A DNA stretch of 64,000 nucleotides from Solenopsis invicta (taxonomy: Eukaryota; Arthropoda; Insecta; Hymenoptera; Formicidae): the NCBI RefSeq assembly GCF_016802725.1, contig NC_052666.1, positions 3,189,001-3,253,000 of the forward strand, written 5' to 3'. The first letter of the stretch is position 1. Every line of letters starts with the position of its first letter. The notes under the pieces were generated by a model. The model was not told the origin of the DNA. It saw nothing but the letters and a program-made list of their open reading frames with translations, and ran no database searches. Shown here one piece after another: positions 1-12,600 of the stretch. The position numbers and the translations under genes are program-made.

Positions 1-191
1 TTATATATTTTTTTAACCCTTCTAAGTGTATGTACTCCTTTAATTTTTCAAGCTAATATATCTAGTTCGATTTCTGGTTTAATCTTCAAGCTTTTAATTT
101 AGTTCTCCATTGTCATTTTTTTTTATCTTTATTTATCTTCACAATGCGTGTGATTTTTACAAGCGGTGTAACTCGCTCTCTCGATTTCTAG

Positions 192-617
192 ATTTCGGAA
201 TTGTGCTGGGATGCCGATTGTACGTAAAGGAGGTTACGCGGGAGAATATCGGAGTGAAAACTGGGGACGTGTTAACCCGAATAGGCAGCGTCGCCGCTGA
301 CAATATGAGTCTGAAGGAAGCTAGAAAGCTGATGGACCAGTGCAAAGACAGACTCTCGATCGTAATTACGCGGGATTCGTACTGCCACGTGCATCAGCAA
401 GGTAAAGGGGATAGCGGTGAATACCTGTCGGGTGCGAGTTACAGTAGTCAGAACTTATACGTTCCGCCACCCACGAGGCAGCCCTTGGAGGACAAGAGTA
501 ACCTCGTGCCGAGGGGTCGTTCGCGGGGTCCGCTGATGGATGTGTCTCTCAGCCAGCTGGATCTACCAGCGACGCCCACTGTAGATCCACCCAGACCACC
601 TCCGCCGAGACCGGAAG
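192..617 (+). CDS. pyd: pyd exon: PDZ2 remainder and proline-rich linker
   Basis: The acceptor is TTTCTAG at 185-191 and the donor is GAAG|GTATGC at 617/618. It starts with the last two bases of a codon and ends in phase 1. It encodes a PDZ core (FGIVLGCRLYVKEV, then NMSLKEARKLMD) like ZO PDZ2, which mediates ZO dimerisation in vertebrates. It ends in a Ser/Arg/Pro-rich linker with DPPRPPPPRPEG. Confidence 0.9.
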
Positions 618-3600
618 GTATGCGTATTTCGATTGCTTTACATTCGAATAGAGAATAAAGTTTTAATAAGGGCCCATACAATGCAAAAAGATTGCAGCAA
701 CGTTGCAGAAGTATTTCATTGCAGGACGCAAACATGTTGCAAAATGTTACTGTAAATATAGTTGCAATATTGCAGCAATGGTAAAATATTTGCCTTTAGA
801 AATACTGCAATGCAATGTTGCAATATCTGTACCTTGGTGCTAAAAGAACCAATGTTCAAAATTGCCAAATTCGAGTTATACAGGGTGTGCAAAAAAAGTG
901 TGGAAACCCCTAAATATTTCCGTTCCCTTGCATTTCACAAGAAAATGTTTCAGACAAAAGTTGTAGTGTTTCGAAAGATCTATTTCCTGATTTTATCAGT
1001 TTGACCTTGGATGACGTCGCCAAGGTCAGATCGAAATCACATTAATTTTTTTAAATGGAACACCCTATTTTTGATTCCAGAATCTAATAGCTGATGTCAA
1101 GACCTTTCCAAAATACTGTAAGAAAGTTTTATTTTCGTTGAGTACTTTCCGAGTTGTGAGGCTTGAAAGCTACGGTGTAGTGTAACTTTCAAGCGTCATA
1201 ACTCGGAAAGTCTTTAACGAAAATAAACTTATTTATAGTGTTTTGGAAAGCTCTCGAAATCGACTACAAGAACATGCAATAAAAAATATAGAATGTTAGA
1301 GAAGTACTGATACCCTTTAATTAGGGACCTTCCGATACTTTAATATTGTATCTTTTATTGCATATTCTTGTAGCTTATTTCGAGACTTTTCCAAAACACT
1401 ACAAAAAAATGTATTTTTGTTAAGTACAAACCTATTTTGAAAATGTTCAAAATTTTCAAAGATCAAATTCTTATCTTATGTGAAAAGACTGGAGAACTTC
1501 CTTAAATTTGAAGAAATACAGATGTACATACATATTACCAATCTCAAGTTTATTTTTTTGATCGAAAATTTCACTGAATATCTTCAATCTCTCTTTTTCT
1601 TTTAAACTTTTAATGTTGTTTTGATAATGTAGTACATAATATCTTAAATTAGGATTTTTTCTGTAATATTTGTTCTACTTAAAATTGCTTAAATAAATAA
1701 AATATTTCCAAAATGACGCAATTATTATAATAATAACGCAAATATTATAATAAGAATTATTTTCTTTTTTTTATCAAGGATGAAATCCGGCCAAGTTTCA
1801 TTCACTTTTTTTTTTTATAGATTATTATAGTACGCGTAGACAATTGTATGATGAAGATTCGGTCTCGCCTCGGACGAAACAGCCCATGTAAGTCAACAAA
1901 ATTTTATTCAGTTTCTTTACTATCAGTTAATACGTAACGTTTATTTTAATATTATTTGTGTACAGGCCGGATCCCCGATTTATTACATTCCAAAAGGAAG
2001 GATCCGTAGGTGTGCGATTAAGCGGCGGCAATGAAACCGGGGTCTTCGTAACTGCAGTTCAAGCGGGAAGTCCTGCGTCGCTTCAGGGTCTTCAGCCAGG
2101 AGATAAAATTTTAAAGGTTAGTTACACAACATGTGATAAGTACACCTTACCATTTAGATTTAGATAAGCTAGATCCTTATTCCAAAAATCCAAAACATTA
2201 CATTATTATGTAGTGTTTTTAAAAGAAATTAAGATTTCGAAATTAAATACATTTCGATATCTGAGCATTGGAAATTTGCAAAGAAATGTAAAATTTTCGC
2301 GACAGATAAACGACATGGATATGAAGGAGGTCACAAGGGAGGAAGCCGTACTGTTCCTTCTTAGCCTGCAAGAACAAATCGATCTTATTGTACAACATCG
2401 ACGTCAGGAATATGACCAAATTGTCGCGTCTGGCAGAGGCGATTCTTTTCACATAAAGTGAGTAACGTTTACAACACAAGTTAACCCCTAAACACATAAG
2501 TGGGTCTAGGAGACCTTCCCGAAAAAACTTTACCTTCGTGCCATTTTATTTTAGTTAAGCAATGAAGTTGGTCAATTGTAGCAGTCGATAGAGGAGACTT
2601 CAAACTTTTTTCCACTTAGCTCGAATCTTTCTTCTCAATCCGTCTTCACACTGTAAGCGATCGAAAATCTAGGGAAATTTTCAATATGTGTTTAAGGGTT
2701 AATAATCCTCTTAATGAAAATGAAAATTATATGTTGCAAGATGTTTAGAATAACTGAACTATTTTAATATGCAAACAAAATCTTATTAAATGTTATTTTA
2801 AGCTATCAAAATTTTCATAATCAAAACTATACACTAAACTTGAATTAGTACTTGGGTAAAAAGTCACTCCATAATATCACTCTAGGATTTATATAATCTC
2901 AGTTTGAGCTTTAAATTTAATTTCATTGGTTAATGAAAAGCGATTATTAAAAATATATACTGAAGACGTACATATTTTCATAAAATGCATAGAACTCACT
3001 TTCACTACGAGCAACCACAAAAAGGTGAGATGAGTTTTCGCAGCGGCGACGTCTTTCACGTGGTGGACACTCTTCATAATGGCGTCGTAGGATCGTGGCA
3101 GGTTTTCCGAATTGGACGAAATAATCAAGAGGTACAAAAGGGCATTATTCCCAATAAGGCCCGGGCTGAGGAGCTTGCAACCGCGCAGTTCAACGCGACG
3201 AAGAAAGAGATGAGTGCCAGCGAGAGCAGAGGTAGCTTCTTCAGGAGAAGAAGAAACAGTCATAGACGCTCGAAATCGTTGGGAAGGGTATGAATACAAC
3301 AAACTCTTTTCATCTATATTTTTATAAGGACTAATACTTTACCAATAATGGTTGATTAGATTAATTTTCATGTTCCTTCTATATTTTTTAGGACCACTGG
3401 GACGACGTGGTGTTCTCCGACAGCGTCAGCAAATTTCCCGCTTATGAACGTGTGATCTTAAGACATCCTGGATTTGTTAGGCCTGTTGTTCTTTTCGGGC
3501 CCGTAGCTGACCTCGCTAGGGAAAAGCTTCTCAAGGATTTCCCTGACAAGTTCACTTCCCCACGTAAGTAACTCATACACATTCAACATTAACCCATTTC

Positions 3601-6600
3601 TCTTCACTGTCTCATTTATAGGATTTTTCCCTATTTTTCTTCATGTGTAACCAATTATTTTTTTCAAAATACTTCTTAAAACGAAACATCAGTAATTTAA
3701 TTATAGATTAATTGTTTATTAAAGAAACTATGTATATGCTTTTAAAGTAGAATGATTGGATTTGTAGAAATGGAAAGTCAAATGGAGGATGGCACGGGAA
3801 AGAATACCAAAACATCTGGTATTATTCGTCTGAGCGCGATTAGGGAAGTGATGGACAGGGGCAAGCACGCATTGCTCGACATCACTCCCAACGCCGTGGA
3901 TCGCCTAAATTACGCTCAATTCTATCCAATCGTCATTTTCCTGAAGGCCGAGACGAAGCAAATCATCAAAGAGATGAGAGCTGGCATACCAAAGTAAGAG
4001 CGAGAAATGAGCAACATTTATTTCATTATTTGATTAAATTCTACATGCAATGTGTGATTACAGATCAGCGCACAAAAGTAGTAAAAAGCTTTTGGAGCAG
4101 TGTCAAAAGCTCGACAAAATCTGGGGACACGTATTCAGCGCGGTGATCACTCTCAATGCACCGGAAGCCTGGTATCGGAAATTGAGAGAACTTATCGACC
4201 GCCAGCAACAAGGCTCGCTATGGATGAGTCAAACCAAGGTAAAACTATTCGAGGCAACATGCAAATTTAGGATCGTAACTAGAATACAATTTGACGACTT
4301 TGTACGAGCAAATAATAATAATAATAATTAGAGGAAATTTATTATTTGCTCGTATAAAGTCGTTTTAAATTGTATTCTAATTACGTTTGTAAATCAGCGA
4401 GCTTGTTCTCTACATTTTAAATTTAGAATATTTGCTATTTGGAAAGATCTGGAAAGCTCGATATTTACAGAAAATTTAATTTTTTGAAAGTCATGAATTT
4501 TCATATAATTTTATTGGTATTTAGGGAAATTTTTAGTTTTATTTTTAAATATTTTGTTTTTTTTTTAATTTTCATCATTTTTTGAATATTGTAAAATCGA
4601 CAATTAGTATGTAATAAGTATAGCTATAGCATATACAACATCGTATAACTTGCGATTTTTAAAAAATCAAGGTAGTGAACAATATTGTAACAGAAAACCA
4701 AAAGTACCTGAGCCAAAAAAGGTCCAATTCTTGATGAAGCCTACTTTTGAGTTACATAGAAAACGCATATATCAAACGCGTAATATGATCATTGTTATTT
4801 GTATATTATGTGCAAGGTATCAGAGAATTGTTAAAGATTGTCAATATTGCTAATTTTTGAGTTAAAATTGCAAATGGTCAAAAATTTTTCAAAAATTAAA
4901 AGATTAATTAAAGACCAAATTAAAAATAATTGCAATGTTTAAGAGCAGAGTAAAAAGATTTTCATTTTTATGATTAATAATTATTTTGAAACTGATTTTA
5001 TATATTTAGTTTCTTTTTTATGATTTTTAATTTATTTTTGATTCAGGCTTTGTGATATTCATAACCATTTAACAAGGTTTAGTGTTTGAGTTTGAAAAAA
5101 AATTGGTTTGTTTATTTACAAACATTGCATAGGAAAGATATATTTTTGTGAATAGTCGAAATAAAGATTGTTTTTTTTTCACTTTGTTTATTTCAATATC
5201 CCTAGAAATATAATTTTTAAATAAAAAATGAAATAAATAAAATTGGCCTTATTCTCGGTTCAGGTACCTTACATCAGACAAATGTAGCACTTACTCTGTA
5301 TTGTGGTCTATAAGGTCTTTGCTATACTGTCCTATGAGTTTCGTAGCTTTAATTGTGGAACAGGATAGATATAGACTAGTATTCATAGTCAATTCTCATT
5401 TCAAGACTGTCTTAAATAATGTCTTAAGATGCTAATACGGTTCTCTGATTGATTGATGACATTTTAAGATGGTACTTAAGACAGTCTTAAATATAACAAT
5501 TCGACTATGAATACCAATCAGAGTTTCATAGAATCTTTGTTCTTCACTACTTTACTGTATAGATTTTTAACTTTGCTTGCGTTCCAATTTATTTCAAAGT
5601 TACATTTAAATGTTCTCTAATCTTATTCGTAATTTTGAATAAAAATACTTGGAAAATCTGGAAATTTTTTTATAAGATTTGATCAAACGCTGAAATTATA
5701 CTGTAGAATGCGCTTGGTTTCTTTCTGTTTTATGTACTTCAAGTATGGAAAATATCAGCATTCGTTTCTACTAAAAAAAAAAGATATCTATCTGGGTGGT
5801 TTTTGATTTCTCTTTCTCTTTTTTTGTCCTGTTTTCACTTTTCTCACGAATATCACAATCTTTGTTGCTAGTTAGTATACAGGGTGATTATTAATGAATG
5901 ACTTTTTATCATAGGAGCATGATTTACCGAGCATGATTTACCCGACTTTTTACCATAGGAGCATGATTTACCGACGGATACGTATTTCTAACATATTATT
6001 ATATTAGAAATTACAAATAAGTGCTCTTATGATAAAAAGTGGGAACATTCATTAATAATCACCCTGTATATGCTCTATTTACTTTTACGGTGATCTTACA
6101 GCGAATTCGATTGGACTCACTAGTGCGCACTGGTGCACACATTAAAACCGCCGTACACTAATCGACGAAAGATATGTACTTATTATAAACATATAAACAG
6201 ATTAAATTGTGAAATCCTTGATATTTTATTATGCTTTGATAAAAAATATATTTTATCATTCAGGATACTTATATTTTATTTTCAAATGAGATTAGATATC
6301 AGTGTACAGCCTCTTTAATATGCACCAGTGCGCACTAATGCAGTCCAATCAAATTCGCTGTTGGGCATAATTTCGAGTCTGTTCATTGTAGCCGATATAT
6401 AGCCGATACACGGTGTGGGACTTATCGCATCGGTCTATACACGCTCATACTCCACCTCCCATCCTCCCACCTCCCGCACTTCCCGACGATAACGTGTATT
6501 ACGACGAGAACAAGAATCACGACGTGCTTCTGTCGCACCATCAGTCACCGATATCATCTTTCATGCGAAAATTCCCGCCACTCCCACAACCACCTCTAAA

Positions 6601-9600
6601 TTCAGGCGTCATCCGTGAGCAATTTTTCGGCTATATATAAAACTTGCTTGATTTAACCCTTTAATTAATCAAAAATGTGTTGATAATATATATGTGCAAT
6701 ATTAATATCGTAGAGCTCTTTGTTGAGCTAAGTTGCAGTATTTTATACAAATAACGCGCGACATTTGCTCGTCTGCTACAACAACGACGTAATTAAGAAA
6801 ATAACGAAATTTCCAATTTGAATGTTTTGAATTAAAGTTTTTAAATATTCTTAAATCTCAGTTTTCAGATATTATTCCGTTTTGATGGTATAATATCTGG
6901 AAACTGATTACAGAAGATTAAAACTAAGATTAAATTGTTCAGAAGTATTGAATTCTTATCAGACTCCTTTCTTTTCTTAAATAATTCAAAAAACGATAAT
7001 CTTTAATTATGTCACTGTTTTAATAAAGAAACGGATATTAATTATTAAGAAAAAGCAAAAGCTGTAAAAGATTAATTATAATCCTAAAGGATATAAAGAT
7101 ATACATATACATTAAAAAATAGCAGTTAAGTTAATTAGATTATTTTAATAATAGCAATAATAGAATCAATTTTCGTACATTCATAACTGTATATTCGCGT
7201 ATATTCGTTTAAAACAATTAAAGGGTTAACTCTGCATGCTGTGTGTATGCATTTCTCTATTTTGCATGACTGTACCTATCGCAATGATCTACTTTCTTTT
7301 CTCACAAAATTTTGTCAACTTGCCGAAACTTCCAATTCCAGTGTTAACTGCTGAAAATTCAAGAAAATAAGATTTCGCAGATTGATTGCAATGTAATTAA
7401 AAAAAGGAAAAGTTTAGTATGTATAACTTTATTATATACAGAGTGTCCCAGAATTAGCGAAGATTTTTTTATGAACGAATTCTTTGGAATATCCTGAATC
7501 AAAAATCCTAATACGAAAATGTCGAGACTATAATACATTTTGAATTATAAATTATTAAAGCTATCCAATTGTAGCGCCCAGAGTTCGCGCGCTCAGGCAT
7601 GGCACATAGCACAGTAGTAAGGATGCTCTTGTACACTGGCTAAATTTCTACATATTAACTTAATTTTTCATACAATAATGAGTCACTTTTAAACTTTGCC
7701 TTGATCATCACTGGTTATTTAATTTAAATTACTCATGAAGATTAATGTCGACCTAGTGTTACGAAATGTCAAGCCATACATAATTCAAACTATGAAAACT
7801 ATCTAATAAAGTACGTCAACATACCTCATTTGACAGTTCACTACGGTATTAAATGCCATTCCTGAGCGCTCGAATTGGACGACCTTAATAATTTATAATT
7901 AGAAAAATGATATAGCCTCGACATTTTTGTATTAGAATTTTCGACTTAAAATATTTCGAAGACTTTGCTTATAAAAGAACCTCCGCTAATTCTGGAATAC
8001 TGTGTATATAACTTGAAATACAAATTTATTATACACAATTTAAAGATAAGGTTAAACTATAGTTTCTTTTTTATAATTAACAGAATAAAGGTTAATTATA
8101 AAATTATCAAAATTTTTTCTTTTTTTTTCATTTAATTGAAATTGACATTTGCAAATAACTTATTTGCTTATGCACGCTTGTTGAAACACACTACAATTTT
8201 TTTTCTACATGTGTCTTGCATGCCTGTGAATGGGCGTTTCATCATGCTATTCATTGGAACGTACGACCGTAGTTGTACGTCCTAAGAACGTATGTAGCTT
8301 CTAAGAAAGCATATTACAAAAATTTTAATACAAAGAATATTCCTACAAATGACATGATTCGTTCATCGCACTTCATTGATTGTTAATATATCTGAACAAC
8401 GTAACTCATTGTGTCGTCTGGTTATTAATCCACGTTACGTACCGTGTGTATCGTTCGCCTAACGTGATGTCCTCTGTGATCTACGCTCGTAGCCGGAAGA
8501 AGCCCTCTCGGATGACTTCCTATTCCCGATGACTTCTCGCCTCTCCTACGCTTCCTCTCCGGAGAGCGATCTGGAGCTGAGCCCAGCGCCTGTTATTCCC
8601 GGCACTTTGGGCCCACCATCGCGACTAAAGAGCAGCTCCGATCCGAGCATCGCCACTCAGGACGATACTTCTGCACCGCCTCCGTACTCGACGAATTATC
8701 AGGTAATATATGTACATTTTGATCCGTTCAGAAATAAAGACTTACCCAGATAGCACGGGTGTGTGAAGTTGGCACCCCTGTGGTACGAAATCATAGTTCT
8801 GTTAAAGAATTCTGAATTATTCACAACAAAAGGAAGAGTTCTCGATAGTTTTTACAAATAGTTTTATCTATTATAACAAAAAAAATTAATTTTGAAAAAT
8901 GGGGGTGCCAACTACACATCCAACACTAGCACCGAATAGTTCTGAATAGCTAATTCGATGTTTTTTAACGAGTACTAGAGTTCTCGATATAAAAAACTGT
9001 TTTGTTTCAGACAAAAGATAAAAAAAAATAAAAAAGGTACGTTAAGTCCGAATAGCTCTGAATAGCATATAAGATTCCTTTCGACGAGTTCTAGAGTTTT
9101 TTTAGAAATAATTCTAACTAAAAAAATAAAAAAAAATTGGAATTGAATTCTCCTAAGTGGTATAAAAAAATAGTCGAAACTTCAAAAGTTATTAAAATTT
9201 TTTATAGAATTTATAGAGGGCTATTTAAAACTCTCAACAGACCTGCGAGAACTCTTAGAAAATTTCTCACGATGTCGACTTTAATTGTTTTAGAGTGCAA
9301 AGAATTATTTCAGAGTTCTCGGAGTTTTGTTGAAGGTTTCCAATAGTCTCTGATGAGTTCTATCAAAAAATTTAATGAAAAAATCTATAGAATTAAAGAC
9401 GAAGAAGTTACGGACAATGGCAAATGTCGACTTTGTATTTTCAAAGTGTGAAAAATTTTTTAAGTGTTCTGGAAGTTCTGTTGAGAGTTTTGGATAGCCC
9501 CCAATGAGTGCTATCAAAAATCTTTATGACGAAAATCTGTAGGATTGAAAACGAAAATGTTACGGACGATCCACTGTGGTCTGAAACGCCCGAAAAGCGA

Positions 9601-12600
9601 GTGTATAAAGTTAGCCGCCCTTTTTTTGAAAATTACTATTTTGAAAGTTGTTCCAGATTGTTCTAACTTTGTTCCACATTGTTCCAAAGCGATATTATTT
9701 TATTTCTAACGGTACTTCAACAAAACAAAGAAAAGCTATTTTTCTAGCTGGTCTCCTCTTTTAAAAAAATTACACAATTTCTTATTGCTATAGATTGTTC
9801 TAGTTGTTCCAAACATTGTTCGAAAAAGACAATTCTATCAGTGGTACATAAGTCGCGTACAATAAAAAAAATTATTTTTTTTTAGCTGGCCCCTCTTGTT
9901 TTGAAAATTACTGTTTTGAAAGATGTTCCAGAATGTTATAACTTTGTTTCACATTGTTCTAAAGCGATATTATATATACATAAAATCTTGATTCACGGAC
10001 ATCAGAGTGAGCCCCGTTGCCAATCGGGCAACTATCCGAAGATGCGCGGGAATCCCGGAACAAAGACATTAAAAACTTTCGGAAAGGCTTTTCCTGAAAA
10101 TGTTCCAGGAAAAAGAGCATGGAAGTTTTTCACCGGCTCCTGGTATCTTCGGATCCTCTCATTAAAAGCTTGAGCAATATGCAGCTCAAGCAAGGAAAAA
10201 GTTTGTCATCTGAGGCCTTACAACTTTTATTACCTCCAGATGATTCTACAAATCAATGTATTCTTGATATAGCTGAGAATTGTGAACCTGCCCTAGACAA
10301 CGATTCGGACTAAATTTTTTAATACGTATTTACAACTTTTTAAATACAACTTTTTGCAATATTCGAAAATAGAAGCTGTTGCGTTGTTATTGTGAAAACT
10401 GTTTTGAATTTCGTTAGTATTATATTCGTATTTCGCGATCCCAAAAATCCTTATATACAAATTTACATTAAAATCTAATAACATTTTATTAAATAAGTCA
10501 ACTATTTTAGATCCAGAATTTGGAATTTTTGATTTTTGCCCTCAATTTCAAATTTAGCGACCCCAAAAACTTTTATATACATATACAATTTCAATCATAT
10601 CCGAACCTTTTTCGATCTTTGGCCAGCTTTTCGGACGTTTTAGATCACTGTGCGATCGCAGATTTCGACTTTGTTTTTTTGAAGCACAAAAAATTTTTTA
10701 AGAGTTCTCAGAGTTTTTTTGTCAGTTTTAAATAACTCTAGCTGAGTCTGTCAAAAATTTTAATAAAAAATTTCATTAAACTAATATTTATGAAGGTGCA
10801 ATTATTCTTTTGAGTATCACTTTTGTATATTTACGCCGATTTTTTTTTTACTTTCTAGAGCGGAATTATTGCTAAAATATATCAAGCATTTTTGAACTAT
10901 GTGCTACATAAAATCTATCTAGATAACACTTTAATATAAACTTTTTTCGGAAACGAGACACGTGATGTTAGCATCCAATGTTTTAATTTGCATTTTTATC
11001 TCTTTAATGGCTAGAACTATTTCTTAAAACTATCAGAACTTTAGAACTATCGGAAGTCTACAGAACTCTAAAAAAAATTTTTTTTGAGCTAACTTTGTAA
11101 GGATGTCTTTCTAAATTAGCACATTCTTTGCACAACACTGGGTTAAACTGGGCACTGGGCACAACATTGAAATTTTCTGTGTCGTCAATAGTTTCTTGCA
11201 CATAATCAAATTCTTTTTTAAATAGTATTTCTACGTTAATATATAAAGTGGGAAAATTTCTGTATTGCACGTATTTACAACTAAAATATTTTGTATATCT
11301 AATTATATTTAGTATATCTAAAAGTAGTTTTTGCATTAGGCAATCGACGCTGCAAGTAGCGTCGAGAAATTGTACATATCTTGTACTTAAAATTTTACAT
11401 ACATTTGCTTTTTGTAAAATTTCCATGTGAGTTTTACAATCATTTATTGTAATTTTCCCGCGGGTTAAAATGTAATGCGCTAATTTTAACACTGGATATT
11501 GAAAATCTTGGATGCAATTTTTATAAAATTTTTTTTGCCTATCGCATGTGCTAATATTTGTACATACCAGAGAATCAAAAGCATATATATTTTTTTACAC
11601 ATACATATTTATTTTTAAATTAAAGGCTCTCGCACATCTTGCCATTTCTTAATATTGGTACATCCATGAATTTATGTGATTGTACAAAATTCCAGTCTGA
11701 AAAAGAATTCATATAAGTTGGATGTTCTCTTTTTTTATTTGGTGTAATTTTTTCGCCCCAATTTTTATTTACTTTAAGAGAATTTTTTTACTCTAAATCG
11801 AATTCATTTGCATCTTCTAAACTTTTATCATTTATCGCTTTATTTATTTTTAGATTTTCTTCAAACACGTTTATCTTTTCCATACTGACGTCTTGTACAT
11901 CACTAAAATGGGATTTGCTTACGGCTTCTTGTAAGCTTTTATTTATTGCTTTGCTCATTTTTATATTTGCATCATTTATATTTTCCATATTGACATCTTG
12001 TATATCATTACAATCGAATTCGTTCGCTTACTTTTCTAAGTTTTCATAACTTATTGCATTATTTATCTTCATGTTTTCATGAAGTATATATTTTTTTGTA
12101 TTTTCTCTACTATTATCTTATATCGAAAACCTCAACCTTACTCGACGAAAGATCAACTGAAGAGTTGTTTTGTGATACACTGGTGTTATCATTAATTTTA
12201 GTAGTTACATCGATATTCTCGTTCGCAGGTTCCTTTAAAATGGCTTTTATTTTTTTTCTAACTGATTCAGTTTTTGAAAAGGTAGATTTTGCTGAGGCTT
12301 CTTTAACGCGATCAATGACGTGACGATAAAATGAATTTATCGACTCTTTGAGGCAATTTTTAAAAGCTCGTATTTTAATATTAGCAAATTCCGTTTCAAC
12401 GCTGATGGAAGACGTTGCAACGCAATTTCTTATGCCAAATGCCATATCATAATACCAGTACACAGAAGAAGATAGTATATTAAATGTTTTACATTTTCAG
12501 CAACTTCAATACGTATTTAATGTTTCGCCATCCATATACATACTATTGCCACTGGAAGACCAGCGTCTCTACAAATATATTATAAGTTACAGGGAGTGTT

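Larger units (their letters stand above)
4239..8492 (+). other. pyd intron with several palindromic repeats
   Basis: This 4.25 kb AT-rich intron holds hairpins at 4268-4386 and 5374-5515, inverted-repeat elements at 5876-6070, 6099-6361 and 7433-8008, and one coding-looking island at 6403-6614. The remainder (4390-5370, 6660-7430, 8010-8490) shows no gene or structured signal beyond A/T runs. Confidence 0.75.

Noticed and set aside
2889..3302. 137-codon minus-strand frame
   Set aside because: It is the antisense shadow of the pyd SH3 exon.
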